From: Notolepis coatsorum
Taxonomy: Eukaryota > Chordata > Actinopteri > Aulopiformes > Paralepididae
Reading direction: 5' to 3'
Assembly: GCA_963971535.1 (NCBI GenBank)
Contig: OZ020589.1
Location: 91,766,688-91,830,687 of the forward strand
DNA: 64,000 bases
Shown here: positions 42,041-54,238 of the stretch, one piece after another
Position numbering within the stretch: position 1 is the first letter of the stretch
Layout: each line of letters starts with the position of its first letter
The notes under the pieces: model-generated
The model's database searches: none
Told to the model about the DNA's origin: nothing
The model's input: only the letters and a program-made list of their open reading frames with translations
Program-made: the position numbers and the translations under genes

Positions 42041-42974
42041 CCAAAATATTTTTGTCGAATCGTATCGTGGCAGACTGTGTGATATCGGACAATATCGTAT
42101 CGTTGTCCAAAGAATCGATATTGTATCGTATCGTGATGAAACTGGTGATTCCCACCCCTAGTCCCGTATCAGTTCAATACAGAACGCGTCTTTTAGTTTC
42201 CAATTACGGGACGATTCCCTAGGGCTGGGCGATAAAACGATAACGATGACTATCGCGATAAATTATTTCCTCGAAATAAACATGAAACGTGGTCGCAAAG
42301 TTTCGATATATCGCTTTTCCAAGCTTGGATATCAGCACACGCACTAACAACCAATCAGTGAAGGAGATAGCCGACAGTGAAGGAGACCCGCGGTGCACCA
42401 CTGGGTAGAGAGGTAGGACTCTAGTAGTAAACAAGGCTGGCTAGGATAACTAGCTTGCACGGCACTATTTTATATATTTACGTGCCGAGTATGTGTGTGG
42501 CGTGAATTCTGAGGCCACGTTTATAGTAGGGCTGCACGATTTTGGGAAATAATCTAATTGCGATTATTCTGACAGATATTGCGATTTGCGATGCGATTAT
42601 AACATATTAAAAAAAAAATTACAAGAAGAATGTTGCTGCTTTCTGTAGCAGGGCTGTACGCTAAGCTTTTTCATTAGGGGCACATTTTTTAATAACAATT
42701 TTACCATTATAGTGAAAAAAAAATATGTTCCTGCCTCATTACTGTGGTCCTTTTATTTAACATTTAAGTGCTTTTGTTGTCAGGTTTGTATCTTTTATAA
42801 TGAACCAACTGAACTTCGTATTACCACAGCTGCAAACATTTCTTCTTTCATTGATAACGGTGTATTAACAGTGTTCATAGTCAGTATCTGCTGCACACTG
42901 CAACACAGCTCTAAGACATACACTAAATCATGCTCTCTGTTTCTCTTTCTCCCTCTCTCTTCCACACACACAGT

Positions 42975-43040
<66 letters not shown>
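42975..43040 (+). repeat. (CA)n microsatellite
   Basis: About 33 CA units. The open frames over it on both strands are compositional and not genes. Confidence 0.95.
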
Positions 43041-43041
<1 letters not shown>

Positions 43042-43470
43042 CTCCCTCCCCGGGCCCCTGTAAGGTATTGGCTTGTGTTGCTACACGGACACATTTGTAT
43101 GTTGCACCATGGTACTTCCTGGCTTACAGAGTACAGACTAGTAAACAAACACTGACTCCGTCTCTTATTATATGTGAACTAAAGAGTACAAGGTTTACAC
43201 AACAGCCCACACCCCTTGTTTGATTGTATTTGTACCTGTACTACCTGCTGTCAGCTGTTTATCTCTCTCTGTGAGCTTGATTAGCTAGCGTTAGCTCACG
43301 TTAGCTAGCGTTAGCTCCGCGGCTAACCCTGAACTAATCAATGACTAGGTTCTAAAGCATTTCGAGTAGTTTTCACTGCACATAGAACTAGAAGTAGCCA
43401 AACAGCGGGAGCATTTCGGGAGTATATAACCAAAACCCAGGCAATTTCGAGCCCTTGGCTTGCCTTAAGG

Positions 43471-45410
43471 CAGTGGTTCTCAAACTTTTTACACCAAGTA
43501 CCACCTGAGAACGTAGCTGGCTCTCCAAGTACCACCATATGACCGGCGTTAAAATACAGTCTATTCAGCTATGCACAGTTCACGCAGGAGGCAAATGTAT
43601 TCCTAATACCATTATTTATTGTTAACTTTTGTCAGACACAGCCACAATGTACAAAGGGATAGCACTAGAACTAGCAAACGCTTCCACACAACTCATACAA
43701 TGCAAGGGGCATTGAGAACATAATAACTAACATTCTCACATAGCAAGTGAGAAAATTAAGAACAACTGTATTTCAGCAAATGTACTTAATTCTCTCTATC
43801 TCTCTCTCTCTCTCTGTCTCTGTCTCTCTCTCTCTCTCTCTCAAGCAAGCATAGCAAGCAATTGTCCGTCATTCTCTCTCACACTCACACACACACACAC
43901 ACACACAATTATTTTGTTACAAAAACTTAATTTCCTGCATTCTGGTGCAGGAATTTTTGAATTTTTACCCTTTAAATGCCAGTGTTTGTGATGGGCATCA
44001 CAAATTATTGTAAAAAATAAAATAACTCATATTCAAAAGTAAATTTTTCTGGGGGGGATTATTACAGGCTAGGCATGTGTCAATGATTAGCAGCAACACA
44101 TATTTTGATGGATTTTTTGTAATGTCAGATTTAACACCAACTATTTTCAGAAAAGTGGGAGTATTTCATTTTTTATCGGACATTACAAGAAATCTAACAA
44201 TAAATGGTTATGATCAGGGCTAGGGATGTCCCGATCCGATCACGTGATCGGAATCGGCGTCGATCACGTGCTTTTCAGAGTATCGGGGATCGGGAAAAAA
44301 TAATAATAAAAATCGGCAGTCAAAAAAAGAAACATTTTATTCAACAAACATGACCATGTCCACGTCTTAAACTCATACGGAGGCCTTAGTTTTGGTTTTA
44401 AATTACATATAATATATCATCATTAATGTATTTATTGTCACACAGAGCAGAATAATTATCCACAACAAACACATTCCCCTTTAATTTTCACCGTTGCAAC
44501 AAACATTCCCTTTAATTTAGACGCTACACGCTACACGCGACCACATTGAATTGATCACAACAACAACACGTCGCTCCCGAAACACGGTTAATATCCACTG
44601 ACTTGAGCAGCTAGACTTAATGTCAGAGGTTTGGAACTAAGCATTTTAAAATATAAAGTCAAGCCAGTTGCAATGTTTGCAAGGAGGAGATTCCGCGTGG
44701 AGGAAAAACTCATGAAGCAGCAGGCTGGAGGCGAAGTTTTCAGACTAACTTTTCAACTGGAGGATAGGATAACGTTACGTGACTGAGGATTATCGTCGCC
44801 GTTTCAGACCAGAATGGACCATTACGTAAGTCGAACACTGAATGTATACTAATGTGCAAACATATATTGAAACTTTTAATATTTCTCATATGAAGCAGAA
44901 GCACATTTCTCAGGGTGAATGTAATAACAAAAGCCTCCGCTCTCGCGCCCCGGACTATTATACTAGGCAACTATTATACTGGGCTTGTCTTGCTCTGCCA
45001 GTTTCTGACAAAAATGCGTCAAAATTGATTACTAATGTGAAAGATCGGATCGGAAACGATCGGATCGATAGATATTTAAAATCACATGCTCGGGATCGGA
45101 TCGGAAGCAAAAAAAGGCGATCGGGACATCCCTAATCAGGGCTGAAGTTGAATTAAAGATTTATGACTGTTTAGACTGCATTACTCTCTGTCACAGTGAT
45201 CTCCTGGTTGTTCCCCACTTAGATTATCTAACTATCGCGCTGCCTCAACCAGAAACACTGGCCTGGCCTGCTTCTAAGTTCAGTGGCCTGACTGTAATTT
45301 TTTTTTTTTTTTTTTATATTATATAGCTTTTTTGGAAATGTTTTCAAGTACCACCAGCAGTACCACCAAGTACCACTAGTGGTACGCGTACCACAGTTTG
45401 ATAACCACTG
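43471..45410. mobile_element. hAT element I (empty site available)
   Basis: Termini CAGTGGTTCTCAAACTTTTT and AAACTGTGG...AACCACTG, TSD CCTTAAGG (43463-43470 and 45411-45418). CAGTGGTTCTCAA is a classic Charlie/Zaphod-like hAT end. GTACCACC motifs at both subterminal regions. The inverted H-like copy at 54700-55270 has a single CCTTAAGG at 54822-54829 with no insertion. Contains hAT J, (CT)n at 43796-43842 and (CA)n at 43880-43908. Confidence 0.95.
44221..45134. mobile_element. hAT element J
   Basis: Termini TAGGGATGTCCCGATCC and GATCGGGACATCCCTA, TSD ATCAGGGC (44213-44220 and 45135-45142). Subterminal GATCGG arrays. 914 bp, no coding domain. Confidence 0.95.
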
Positions 45411-47126
45411 CCTTAAGGAATCAAATAGTCTGCCATTAGCTACATGCTAACATGCTAACGTTATAACGGTCGGGAAAACCTGGCAGCGATAAGGGAATTG
45501 AAAGTCACAGGCACGCGATTCCAGGTGCCTGTGACTTTCTATGAAGAAATTAGCTATGAAGAAACTTTACTTTTCTTCATAGCTAAATCAGACAGTCAGC
45601 CAGTCTATCAGAGTGAGTGCTCAGCCTTGGATAATTTAGGAGTGAAATGCGAATGCAAGGCTTGAAATAACTACTCGCAAGCCCGCCCAAATATTATTTA
45701 CCAATCGCAACGGCCAATTAAAGGGGCAATTCGCGATAATCTCATCGCAGTGTACAGTGCTGTGTAGTCGGGTCCCAACTGCAAAATTACTGTATTACCC
45801 TGTATTATACACTTTTACTATCATGTAGACTATTCTGCTTTGTGTTTACATGTGATGTATTGTATACATGCACATTTATTATGTTCTTGTGTGATGTATC
45901 GCACATTTTATTGCTGTGTGATGTATTGCAAATGTTATTGCTGTCATCTTGGCCAGGTCTACCTTGCAAAGGAGATCTTGTATCTCAATGGGACTTCCTG
46001 GTTAAATACATTTTTTTTTTTTAATTGCAGGCTTGGCGATTTGATAATTGCATCATTCCAAATCGCGATTTCGATTAAAAAACGATTAATCGTGCAGCCC
46101 TAGTTTATAGTAGTGTGGGGTATACAGTGGACGTCATTTCAATATATTGGGGCGGAAGAGTGTATTTTAGGGTAATATTTAGTACATTGTCTGTCATGAG
46201 ATACTCCGCTTGTCGGCTAACTGCTAACGTGCGCGGACTGATGACGACATCAACATTCGCAGCAGCAAAACAAGTCTATTATATATATCTATGCTATTAA
46301 TAGCCCGTCCATCGGCGCCGGGCATAAGAAGTTAATTAAACTTGACAGACATTATATCGACGATAATTAAATCGAGTTATATGAAAATAATTTTATAATT
46401 TTATCGCGATAACGTTTTTGGCCATATCGCCCAGCCCGATTCCGTATTTTAAGGGACAGGTGGCAACCCTAGCTGCAGGGTGTATGTGCAGTAGGGCTGT
46501 CTTAAATACTTCGAAGCTTCATTCAATGGGCATGGGATTCGAATGGGAAAAAAAATTGAATATAAAAAAAAATATATATATATTATAAATTTTTTTACCT
46601 GCAAAATCTTGCACCTCCAATCAGGGTTAGAAAAAAAAAAAAAAACAAGGGCTTTTTTGCCCCCCTTGATTGATTTTCGGGGGCTTTTTTTTGTATTTCG
46701 GGGGCACAACATTTTTATAATGAAAATTAACACTTTGGCTGCCATGGGTTAAATTCATGATATACCATAGATTGCCAGCTCTATTTGTCTATGGAGAAAG
46801 TCCCCTTCTTTGCAGGGCTATAACTTTTTAAATTCTATTGCTACATTGCCATTATTAGGGCCCATTCAAAGTCCTATATGTATTGTTCATTGTGTAGCAA
46901 CGTTAAACTTTTTCATTCACATATTCATAGTAAAGTATGGTCTAATGTATAAGTATGTTTTCATCTCTTTCTGCAGCTTTCTCCAGAACGTGATATATAG
47001 CCCCAAATGCATTATATTGATGATGAAATACAGTTTGATGGCAATCAGCGCGATATAAAAAATTCCAACTAGACGTACTTCTAGAAGTTACTACACGTCA
47101 TCTGATGTTGACCGGATGGGCGAGGG

Positions 47127-48190
47127 TAGGGCTGGGCGATATGGCCTAAATATGATATCACGATATTTTCTGACCTTTCGGCGATACACGATACGCATCA
47201 CAATGTTTTTATTTTTTTCCCCAAACAATTCATTATGAGGCTTACCAAGACAGTATTTGAGTTTGCAAGCTAACATTAAAGACAAAATAAAATACCCATG
47301 CATTTAGCATTTTTATATTATATATTAGATTTAGATTATTGGATTATTAGATTATATATTGCATATATTTAGCAATGAGATATTATATGATTTAGATATG
47401 AAATATGATGAATTGAAAATGGGGGACCCTGATGTAAACAAGACGAAAGTCTTTCTCTGGTCTGCATCCTCCAGTCCACTGTTGACTGTTGTTGTATTGA
47501 GCTGTACTGTATTGTACCCATGCTGCAATCTGTTAATAACGTTCTCATTCATTCAGTCGGCAAACAGAATCATTTTGATTGACAGTCGCGTCTGCCAATT
47601 ACGTCACATCGCTTGCACCCGCCCTGCTGTTCTTAGCACCAATCGGCAAGCGCGTATTCATTTTTTACTTCCGCCATTGGAGAGCTCAATGACAATAACA
47701 ATGGCAGCTCGCCGCGGCCGACGTTTAGCTTTTAGCTCCGCAGAAGGACTAAACGACTGGAGGCATAATGATTTTACTGCAACGGATGTTATAATAAAAG
47801 CCTTTCCATACATTTGTCTGATTGAAAACTTTTAACAGACCGCAGAATGGGCACAACTGAGTCAGCACGGGCTGAGATATGAACGACTAACGCTTGCTAT
47901 ATCTAGGTCGACCTCGGTCGTTGCTATCTAAATACGCTGATGTTATTGAAAGTGTAACTATATAACGTTAATGCCACAAAACGATTGCCTTTGTTATCAT
48001 AAGTAGCTACTTTTGATGCAGTAGTGTGTGTGTGGGGCGGCGCTGTTCAAAAGTGTCAACGTGTGGACCAGATTGACGCGACACAAGCCTCTTGGTCAAA
48101 ACATCACGATATCCACGATACGTTTAAAAAGTGTATCGTTAATGAACTGTACCCGATATTTATATAATATCGTCATATCGCCCAGCCCTA
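47127..48190. mobile_element. hAT element F
   Basis: Termini TAGGGCTGGGCGATATGGCC and CATATCGCCCAGCCCTA, TSD GGCGAGGG (47119-47126 and 48191-48198). Subterminal ATATCG motifs. Contains LINE 3'-UTR copies i (47404-47553, plus) and a stub of another (47813-47850, minus). A stretch at 47575-47820 is shared with hAT E (58245-58530). Confidence 0.93.
47404..47553 (+). mobile_element. LINE 3'-UTR copy i inside hAT F
   Basis: Core GAAAATGGGGGACCCTGATG to CAATCTGTTAATAAC with an ATTCATTC tail. Confidence 0.75.
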
Positions 48191-49913
48191 GGCGAGGGGG
48201 CGTTTATAATTCCGTGGGCAGCGTTATACCAATCATCTAATGTGGGTCAAATGTTGATAATAGCAGTTAGTATCGAAGACGGTAACGTTGCACGCTAAAA
48301 CTCACCCCAGTCTCCGCGCGCCGTTGGGCGATCATCGTAGAGTAGAAATTTTATCATTATGGGATGGCGATTTACCCGGTCCATCTCCAGCTTGTATAAT
48401 GGTATATACGTCCAAATCATGTTGTTTATCGAGTTATTGGCAATCGATCGCTATGTAGTGTGACGAGCCAGAGTCCCGGGACATGTACCGAGTGCCCGGA
48501 AGTAATACGGCCGTCCAGCAAAACCTCTACTGCGCTTCCTGTTAAGCGATTGCGCCGATCGGCCACCAGATGGCGCTCCTGAACCGCCAGAGAGCTCAGT
48601 GGGTCCTCCTGGTGGATCTCAGGCCAGCGGAGGGGAAATATTAATCCGATTCCAGATTTCTGAAATATTGATATTAAAGACGCTGTAAAGCGTCCTCGGC
48701 AACTTGAGCATGGCCGGGAATGACGCTTTAACACGGCTCCTGGCAGCCAAAGTGTTAACATAAAGATTATAAAACATTGTTGACACTTTTTTTTACAGTC
48801 TTCGTTCCTATGTTTGATAACGTAATGTTAATGTCTCCATATATAGGGCTCTACGCTAACCTTTTTCCCAAGGAGCACATGTGCTCCTAAATAAAATGTT
48901 AATAAATAAAATCTAAATACAAATTTAGGAGCACACAAAGAAATTTAGGAGCACAGTGACAATTGTTCAAGTAACACACTCACACACACGATGTGTGACA
49001 TGGCTTGGTTTCATGTTTTGAGGTACCTTCAATTATCTGTAAATAATACATACATACTCTATCTAAATAGATTAAATATGATTGTCCCTGAGGGCAAGTT
49101 GTGTTGTTGTCTTGATATATCTACAAATAGCAGACTAATATAGCTGGTTGCCTCTGGATCAATGAATGTCTAATATTGAATAATATTATTTGCTATTTTA
49201 TTTTTAACATCCCTAATTCCAACAGTCAAGAGGCTTGTTTCAAATTGATACAGCACTGGAACGTTTGAGTATAGGCTCTGGCCACAGTGGCCAGATCTAT
49301 CAATGAAATACCGATACGTTGCACGCTCAGCGCTGTGGAATGAAGGAAATGCGCATCGGGATCGGATTTGGATGTTATTCTTTAAAGTTGTGTTACAAAT
49401 GGAACGGTCTTTCCCCCGCCGAACACAAGTTACTTAACGTTACACAGGTCGCGCTATGCAGATGCTTAGCTTGCTAACGTTAAGATAGCAGTGTAACTTT
49501 ATGCATGCTTGATGAGAGCAGAACTCTCTGTCTGTCTGTGTTCGCACCGCTCAAGCACCCTGTAACACGCAGCGGGCCCCGCCTCCCTCCCTCCTTGCAA
49601 CAAACCTTGCATTCTACCCAAAAACTGAATTTCAGTCCAGTTTCTGAACTATTAACAGCGGAGCTGTTTTTGTAATCTTCACTCGTCTCGCACACTGCAA
49701 GTAAATGATTTTTCCGGTTCGCACACACACATATTATTAGGGGCAAATACGAGGGAAATGCTCGCACTGTAGAGCATATATATAATTATATATATAATTA
49801 GTAAACTGTCGGGGGCTTTTCTTGCCCCCCTTAACTGATTTTCGAGGGCATTTGGTCAATTTCCGAGGGCATTTTGCCCCAAGCCCCCGTTAATTTCGAA
49901 CCCTGCGTCCAAT

Positions 49914-50183
49914 GCAACGGACGTCATACGCCTCATTAACTCCGCCTCTCTTTGTTAACTACAACAAGCACATGGAGATTCCTCATTAACTCCTCTGTGT
50001 TGAATACAACTTGCTGCTTTTATAAAGCCTCAAATGATGGCTTACAATATTTCATAAAAGCAAAGTGTTTCGTTTGTCTAAGATTTAAAAAGGTTTAAAC
50101 TTTACAGCACTGACAATTCTCTAGTATTTTTTTGTTTTACCTGTGTTTGATAAGACACCCAGTCAGCAGCAGTGTCCCGACCC
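49914..50183. other. Interior of hAT M
   Basis: AT-rich with CCTCATTAACTCC repeated twice (49931 and 49981). No gene. Confidence 0.5.
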
Positions 50184-50255
50184 TAGGGATGGGTACCTTT
50201 CACATTTGAACCGATACGGTACCGGTACCAGGGTTTCCGTTAGAAAAAATTGTTG

Positions 50256-53016
50256 TTATAAGACTATCACCAAAGCATTAGCGAAAAGACTTGAAACCAT
50301 CACGCCGAAATTGGTAAACCCAGATCAGGCTGGATTTGTTAAGGGAAGATATGCTACCGATAACATCAGACGGTTATTAAATATAACCAATCATTTGAAT
50401 CTAAAACAGAGGCCCTCTCTACTCCTATCTCTGGATGCAGAGAAGGCTTTTGACAGAGTCGAGTGGAACTTTCTTTTTAACGTGTTGCAAAAACTTAATA
50501 TAGGGTCAAATTTTATCCAGTGGATTAAAGCAATTTATCAAACTCCAAAAGCAGCAGTTATTACTAATGGCAATACATCTGATCCGTTTCTCTTAATGAG
50601 AGGAACAAGACAGGGATGCCCAATGTCAAGCTCATTATTCGCAATAATAATAGAAATTTTGGCTGCATCTGTACGAGACAACATTAACATAAAAGGAGTG
50701 TATATCGATAAGGTTGAACACAAAATATCTTTATATGCTGACGACATTGTTCTATACATTGAGCAACCAGAAAACTCCTTATTACATCTGTATAACACAA
50801 TCGAACAATTTGGAAAGTACTCAGGATACAAGATAAATTATAATAAATCTAATGCATGTCTCCTACATATGAAACCAACAAAAGAAATGCAGAAATCCTA
50901 CCCATTTAGATGGTCACCAGGAGGCTTCAAATACTTGGGAGTACACTTTACACCGCAATTAAATGATTTATTTGAAAAAAATTACACTCCTCTTACAATT
51001 GAAATTAACAAGATCTAGGTAGATGGGACAAACTACCCCTATCCCTTCTAGGAAGGATAAACGTCATCAGGATGAATATCCTTCCGAGATTGAACTTTCT
51101 CTTTCAAAATGTACCCTGCTACCTATCTATAACATATTTTAACATATTGAATAAACGTATCTCAAAATTTATTTGGTCCAATAAAAAACCAAGGATTAAA
51201 TTACTGACTCTTATGAAACCTGAGTCCATGGGTGGTCTAGGTCTTCCCAATCTCCAACACTACTACTGGTCAGCCCAACTTCGAAATATAGTATCATGGT
51301 CATTGGGAGGACCAGACTCACACTGGATACAGATAGAAGCGGGACAGGTTGATCCTTTACCTCTAAACTCTCCTTTTTTTATAAAGAATTTTGACAAAAT
51401 AGAAAATATAAAGCAATATTTCACGGTTGTGAATACCCTATCTGCATGGAAAGATTGCTCGAAAAAGTTTGGCATAACTAAATGCATCTCTGTTTATTCA
51501 CCTATTCATCAAAACCCTGACCTAAAAAAATATTTTCATTCAACTGATATAAACAAGTGGAGACACTTGGGGGTAACTCAACTTAAAGACCTTTTTCATA
51601 AAAACTGGAAATTAAAAGCATTTCAGGAGCTAAGAGAAGAATACAACATTCCTAACTCAGACTTCTTAAAATATATGCAAATTCAAAGCACTTTAAGTTC
51701 ACTTACTAAAGAAAACAAGTTAAGCTTTGAAATGACAGAATTGGAAGAAAAACTAACTACCTCATCCACAATTAAAGGTAAAATCAGTGAACTATATGAA
51801 ATTCTAACTAATGAATGCCAAACAGTCTTCCCAGCTCTATTAAGATGCTGGGAGACGGACCTGGCAACGAAATTTGAAGAAAACAATTGGCAAGATATCT
51901 GCGATCGAACTTTCTTTCCCTTTACAAGCAATAAGATCAAAGAAAGTAATTTCAAATTTATTCATAAATTCTACCTTACTCCTGTAAAAATGCACAATCT
52001 CGAAAGAAAACTCACCAAATTGCCCAAGATGTAAAATTAAAGAAGGAACATTTCTGCATATGTTCTGGCAATGTAGCAAATTGAAGCATTTCTGGAACAA
52101 GATCCACTTATTTACTAAATCTGTCATGGAGTTGGAATTTGAGTTATCACCATGTGTCTATCTATTAAATAATATAACAAACTGCCACTTAGACCAAAAG
52201 AAATGCAGACTGTTGGTATACATAACATATTTTGCAAAGAAATGTATACTTCTACTATGGAAAAATGAAATCGCACCAACATTCAATATGTTCATAGAAC
52301 AAATATCTCAGTTTCTTCCCTTAGAAAAGATAACGCTTGAAAAGCACAACCAGGGTCACTTATTTCAAGAACTCTGGAATCCACTCTATACTCAACTGGA
52401 AACTCATAATGTAGTCCTATAAATGTGTCATATCTAAAATAACAGACGTGGAGTTTTATCAGATTAGATTAGCTGATCTGTTGAGGCTCTTTGTCTGCGT
52501 GTAAGTGCCTGGTTGCCTGCGCATGGCTGTCAAACCCTGCCCCCACGGGGTCGGGTCTGGGAAAGGGAGCTGAACACGCAGCGGCCCGGACCCTTCTCTG
52601 TCGGAGTAGCTATCGATAAGCGGGTGTGAGCAACTGGGTGCTATAAACTGTCACTGTTTACAATACCGACATTTGCACTTTTATTCCTTATTCCTTATTT
52701 ACTTATGATTTACCTACTGTCCCTTTATTTTATTTTACTTTATTTTTATTATTATTATTAATTTTTTTTGTCTAATTGTTTATTTGTGTGTATGTGGGCA
52801 AGTGTATGTGTGTGTGTGTGTATGCCTGTATGCGCGTGTGTGCGTGTGTACGTGTGTGTATGTCCCAGTGTGTGAGTGTGAGTGAGAGATGGGAGAATGG
52901 ATTGAGTGGGGAGCACAAGGAAAATTGTTAAAAATTGTTCATGAGAGTGACACTGAACATTCTGTAGATCTGTCGATTGAATGTGAAACCTCATGAAAAA
53001 TAAAAAGATTTCAAAC
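50256..53016 (+). mobile_element. L1-clade LINE, 5'-truncated, 14-bp TSD
   Basis: Flanked by the perfect 14-bp duplication AGAAAAAATTGTTG (50242-50255 and 53017-53030), which belongs to the hAT B terminus. It starts in the RT fingers and ends with a GAAAAATAAAAAGATTTCAAAC tail instead of a pure poly-A. Confidence 0.93.
50262..52422 (+). pseudogene. L1-type ORF2, RT to C-terminus, frameshifted
   Basis: Frame 1 (to 51018): TITKALAKRLETITPKLV, GFVKGRYATDNIRR, motif A LSLDAEKAFDRVEW, motif B TRQGCPMSSSLF, motif C ISLYADDIVLY, GYKINYNKSN and GFKYLGVHF. A frameshift near 51010 is followed by frame 2 (51072-52034; SKFIWSNKKPRIK, MGGLGLPNLQHYYW). A second frameshift near 52010 is followed by frame 3, with CPRCKIKEGTFLHMFWQC, the C-terminal Cys-His knuckle, and the end at 52422. 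RT aspartates are intact, but the endonuclease is missing and the frame is broken twice. Similar to but distinct from the Tx1-type copy at 11508-14393. Confidence 0.88.
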
Positions 53017-54238
53017 AGAAAAAATTGTTGCCGGTCTCCGTGACCTGCAAGATTTCAATCTACCGGACAAATGAGATTAATTCCGGTCATAGTTTATTGA
53101 GCTTTAAAACAATTGATAGGCAGGCTATATAAAGAATGTCATCCTCAAGGCATGTAGATTTATAATATTATTACTTAAAACTAGGCTACTTTTGCGTATA
53201 CAGTCATTAATATATTCCAAATAAAATAAGTCCCTCGATACTCCGTGCTGCTGCTGACTTGAAATAAAATAGACTGCGTATGTGGGCAGTCGGTCCGACA
53301 CTAAACAGCAGTCTGTTATAATCACATTTTTATGAGCTAACGAATTCCGTTATATTGGACATTTGTATTAATTATATCAAGCGAAGAACTGAGAAAGCAG
53401 AGAGACGGCAACATTATCGTGGTTTGCGTGACGACTCTCTCCACCTCGCAACGACTTATTTGCAAAGAGTATGGCGCTGCAGAGCAGCTCATTTAGCTGT
53501 TATTGGCTCTTTTCTGGGAACCGCACAGCAGCGCCCCCCACCCAACATTGGCTGAAAATGGCTGAATTGGAGTACTGCTGGAATACTGCATTGTGCTGTT
53601 GTTGCTCTGGCTCTGCAGCTTCACAAAAGTTCGCACACCCAGCAGTAAGCTCTCGCTGACAACGTCGTTGTCATTATTAGAAGCAACGAGGAAACAAATG
53701 TAATGATCGTTTCGTTCATCGCATAGGCTATTTAATTTTAGCCTATTTTAATACAATTCAAATAATCAAATTGTGCTTAGACTCAGGGAATTATTTTCAC
53801 CGGACATTAAGACCGGAGAGATTACATATGTCGGACTTCAACAGATTTTGCCGGTGAAATACCGGTAATTACCGGCTAACGGAAACGCTGACCGGTACCT
53901 GTGAATCGATACCGGTACCCAACGGTACCTTTTTTCGGTACTTTAGTCTCAAGAAATGTAATTTACCTACCTCAGTCGTAAAAAAAAAAATCCAAACTTC
54001 AAATAACTACAATTTCGACAGTTTTCGGCTTGCCATTGCTCCGACTGCTTTGTTGTTGAATCAAGTCAAATCCTAGGTAAGCATATATTGTGCGTGTGAA
54101 CGTTGACACGAAAAGAAAAAGGTAAAAAAATAAATCTTTTTTTTCTGTATCCCACTTGAATCGATACTCGGTAGTACCGGCGTGTTTCGGTTCGGTACCT
54201 CAAAAGTACCGAATTCGGTACCCATCCCTACCCGACCC

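Larger units (their letters stand above)
36927..42160. mobile_element. hAT element L
   Basis: Termini TAGGGGTGGGA and TCCCACCCCTA are an 11-bp TIR, with a perfect TSD GTCCCGTA (36919-36926 and 42161-42168). Both subterminal regions are dense in ATCGATA / TATCGTATCG. Contains hAT B1, hAT C1, hAT Q and a hAT transposase remnant. Confidence 0.9.
42527..46102. mobile_element. hAT element H
   Basis: Termini TAGGGCTGCACGATT and AATCGTGCAGCCCTA, TSD GTTTATAG (42519-42526 and 46103-46110). Subterminal ATTGCGATT / AATCGCGAT motifs. Inside: (CA)n at 42975-43040, hAT I at 43471-45410, and a palindromic CACAGGCACGCG...GTGCCTGTG around 45506-45536. Part of its interior recurs inverted at 54700-55270. Confidence 0.92.
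42221..46437. mobile_element. hAT element G
   Basis: Termini AGGGCTGGGCGATA and ATATCGCCCAGCCC with TSD GATTCCCT / GATTCCGT (one mismatch; 42213-42220 and 46438-46445). Subterminal TCGCGATA motifs at both ends. Contains hAT H. Confidence 0.85.
34913..46471. mobile_element. Outer hAT element K
   Basis: Termini TCGGGTTGCCACC and GGTGGCAACCCTA are inverted repeats, flanked by a perfect 8-bp TSD GCTGCAGG (34905-34912 and 46472-46479). Its own sequence is only about 1.2 kb (34913-35133, 35999-36926, 42161-42220, 46438-46471) and includes a BED-type finger exon on the minus strand. The remainder is later insertions: a piggyBac-like element, hAT L and hAT G with their own contents. Subterminal AAATAAGGGAC / AATACGGGAC motifs occur at both ends. 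Confidence 0.85.
46727..48758 (+). mobile_element. piggyBac-like element, copy 2
   Basis: Ends TTAACACTTTGGCTGCCATG and TGGCAGCCAAAGTGTTAA, TTAA on both sides. The best-preserved termini of the three copies: an 18-bp TIR including TTAA. Split by hAT F at 47127-48190. Confidence 0.85.
46622..49905. mobile_element. hAT element O
   Basis: Termini CAGGGTTAGAAA and TTTCGAACCCTG, with GGGGGCTTTTNTTGCCCCCC palindromes just inside both ends. TSD CCTCCAAT / CGTCCAAT (one mismatch; 46614-46621 and 49906-49913). Contains piggyBac-like copy 2. Around 48847 GGGCTCTACGCTAACCTTTT opens another hAT-like terminus without a partner. Confidence 0.75.
50229..53890. mobile_element. hAT element B2 carrying an L1-type LINE
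   Basis: Termini CAGGGTTTCCGTTAG and CTAACGGAAACGCTG as in B1, TSD ACCGGTAC (50221-50228 and 53891-53898). The LINE at 50256-53016 lies 27 bp inside its left end. The right part (53031-53890) aligns with B1 except for a different central module at 53455-53650. Confidence 0.95.
50184..54230. mobile_element. hAT element A
   Basis: Termini TAGGGATGGGTACC and GGTACCCATCCCTA, TSD CCCGACCC (50176-50183 and 54231-54238). Subterminal GGTACCG arrays on both sides. Its own body is about 0.4 kb; hAT B2 fills the remainder. Confidence 0.95.

Noticed and set aside
40400..42160. Single large element spanning Q and R
   Set aside because: Q has its own perfect 8-bp TSD (GTCTAGAG) and matching termini, so the two are separate.
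42712..43223. Several 97-147-codon frames around the (CA)n tract
   Set aside because: They are open on both strands because of the dinucleotide repeat and carry His-Thr or Val-Cys runs without any domain.
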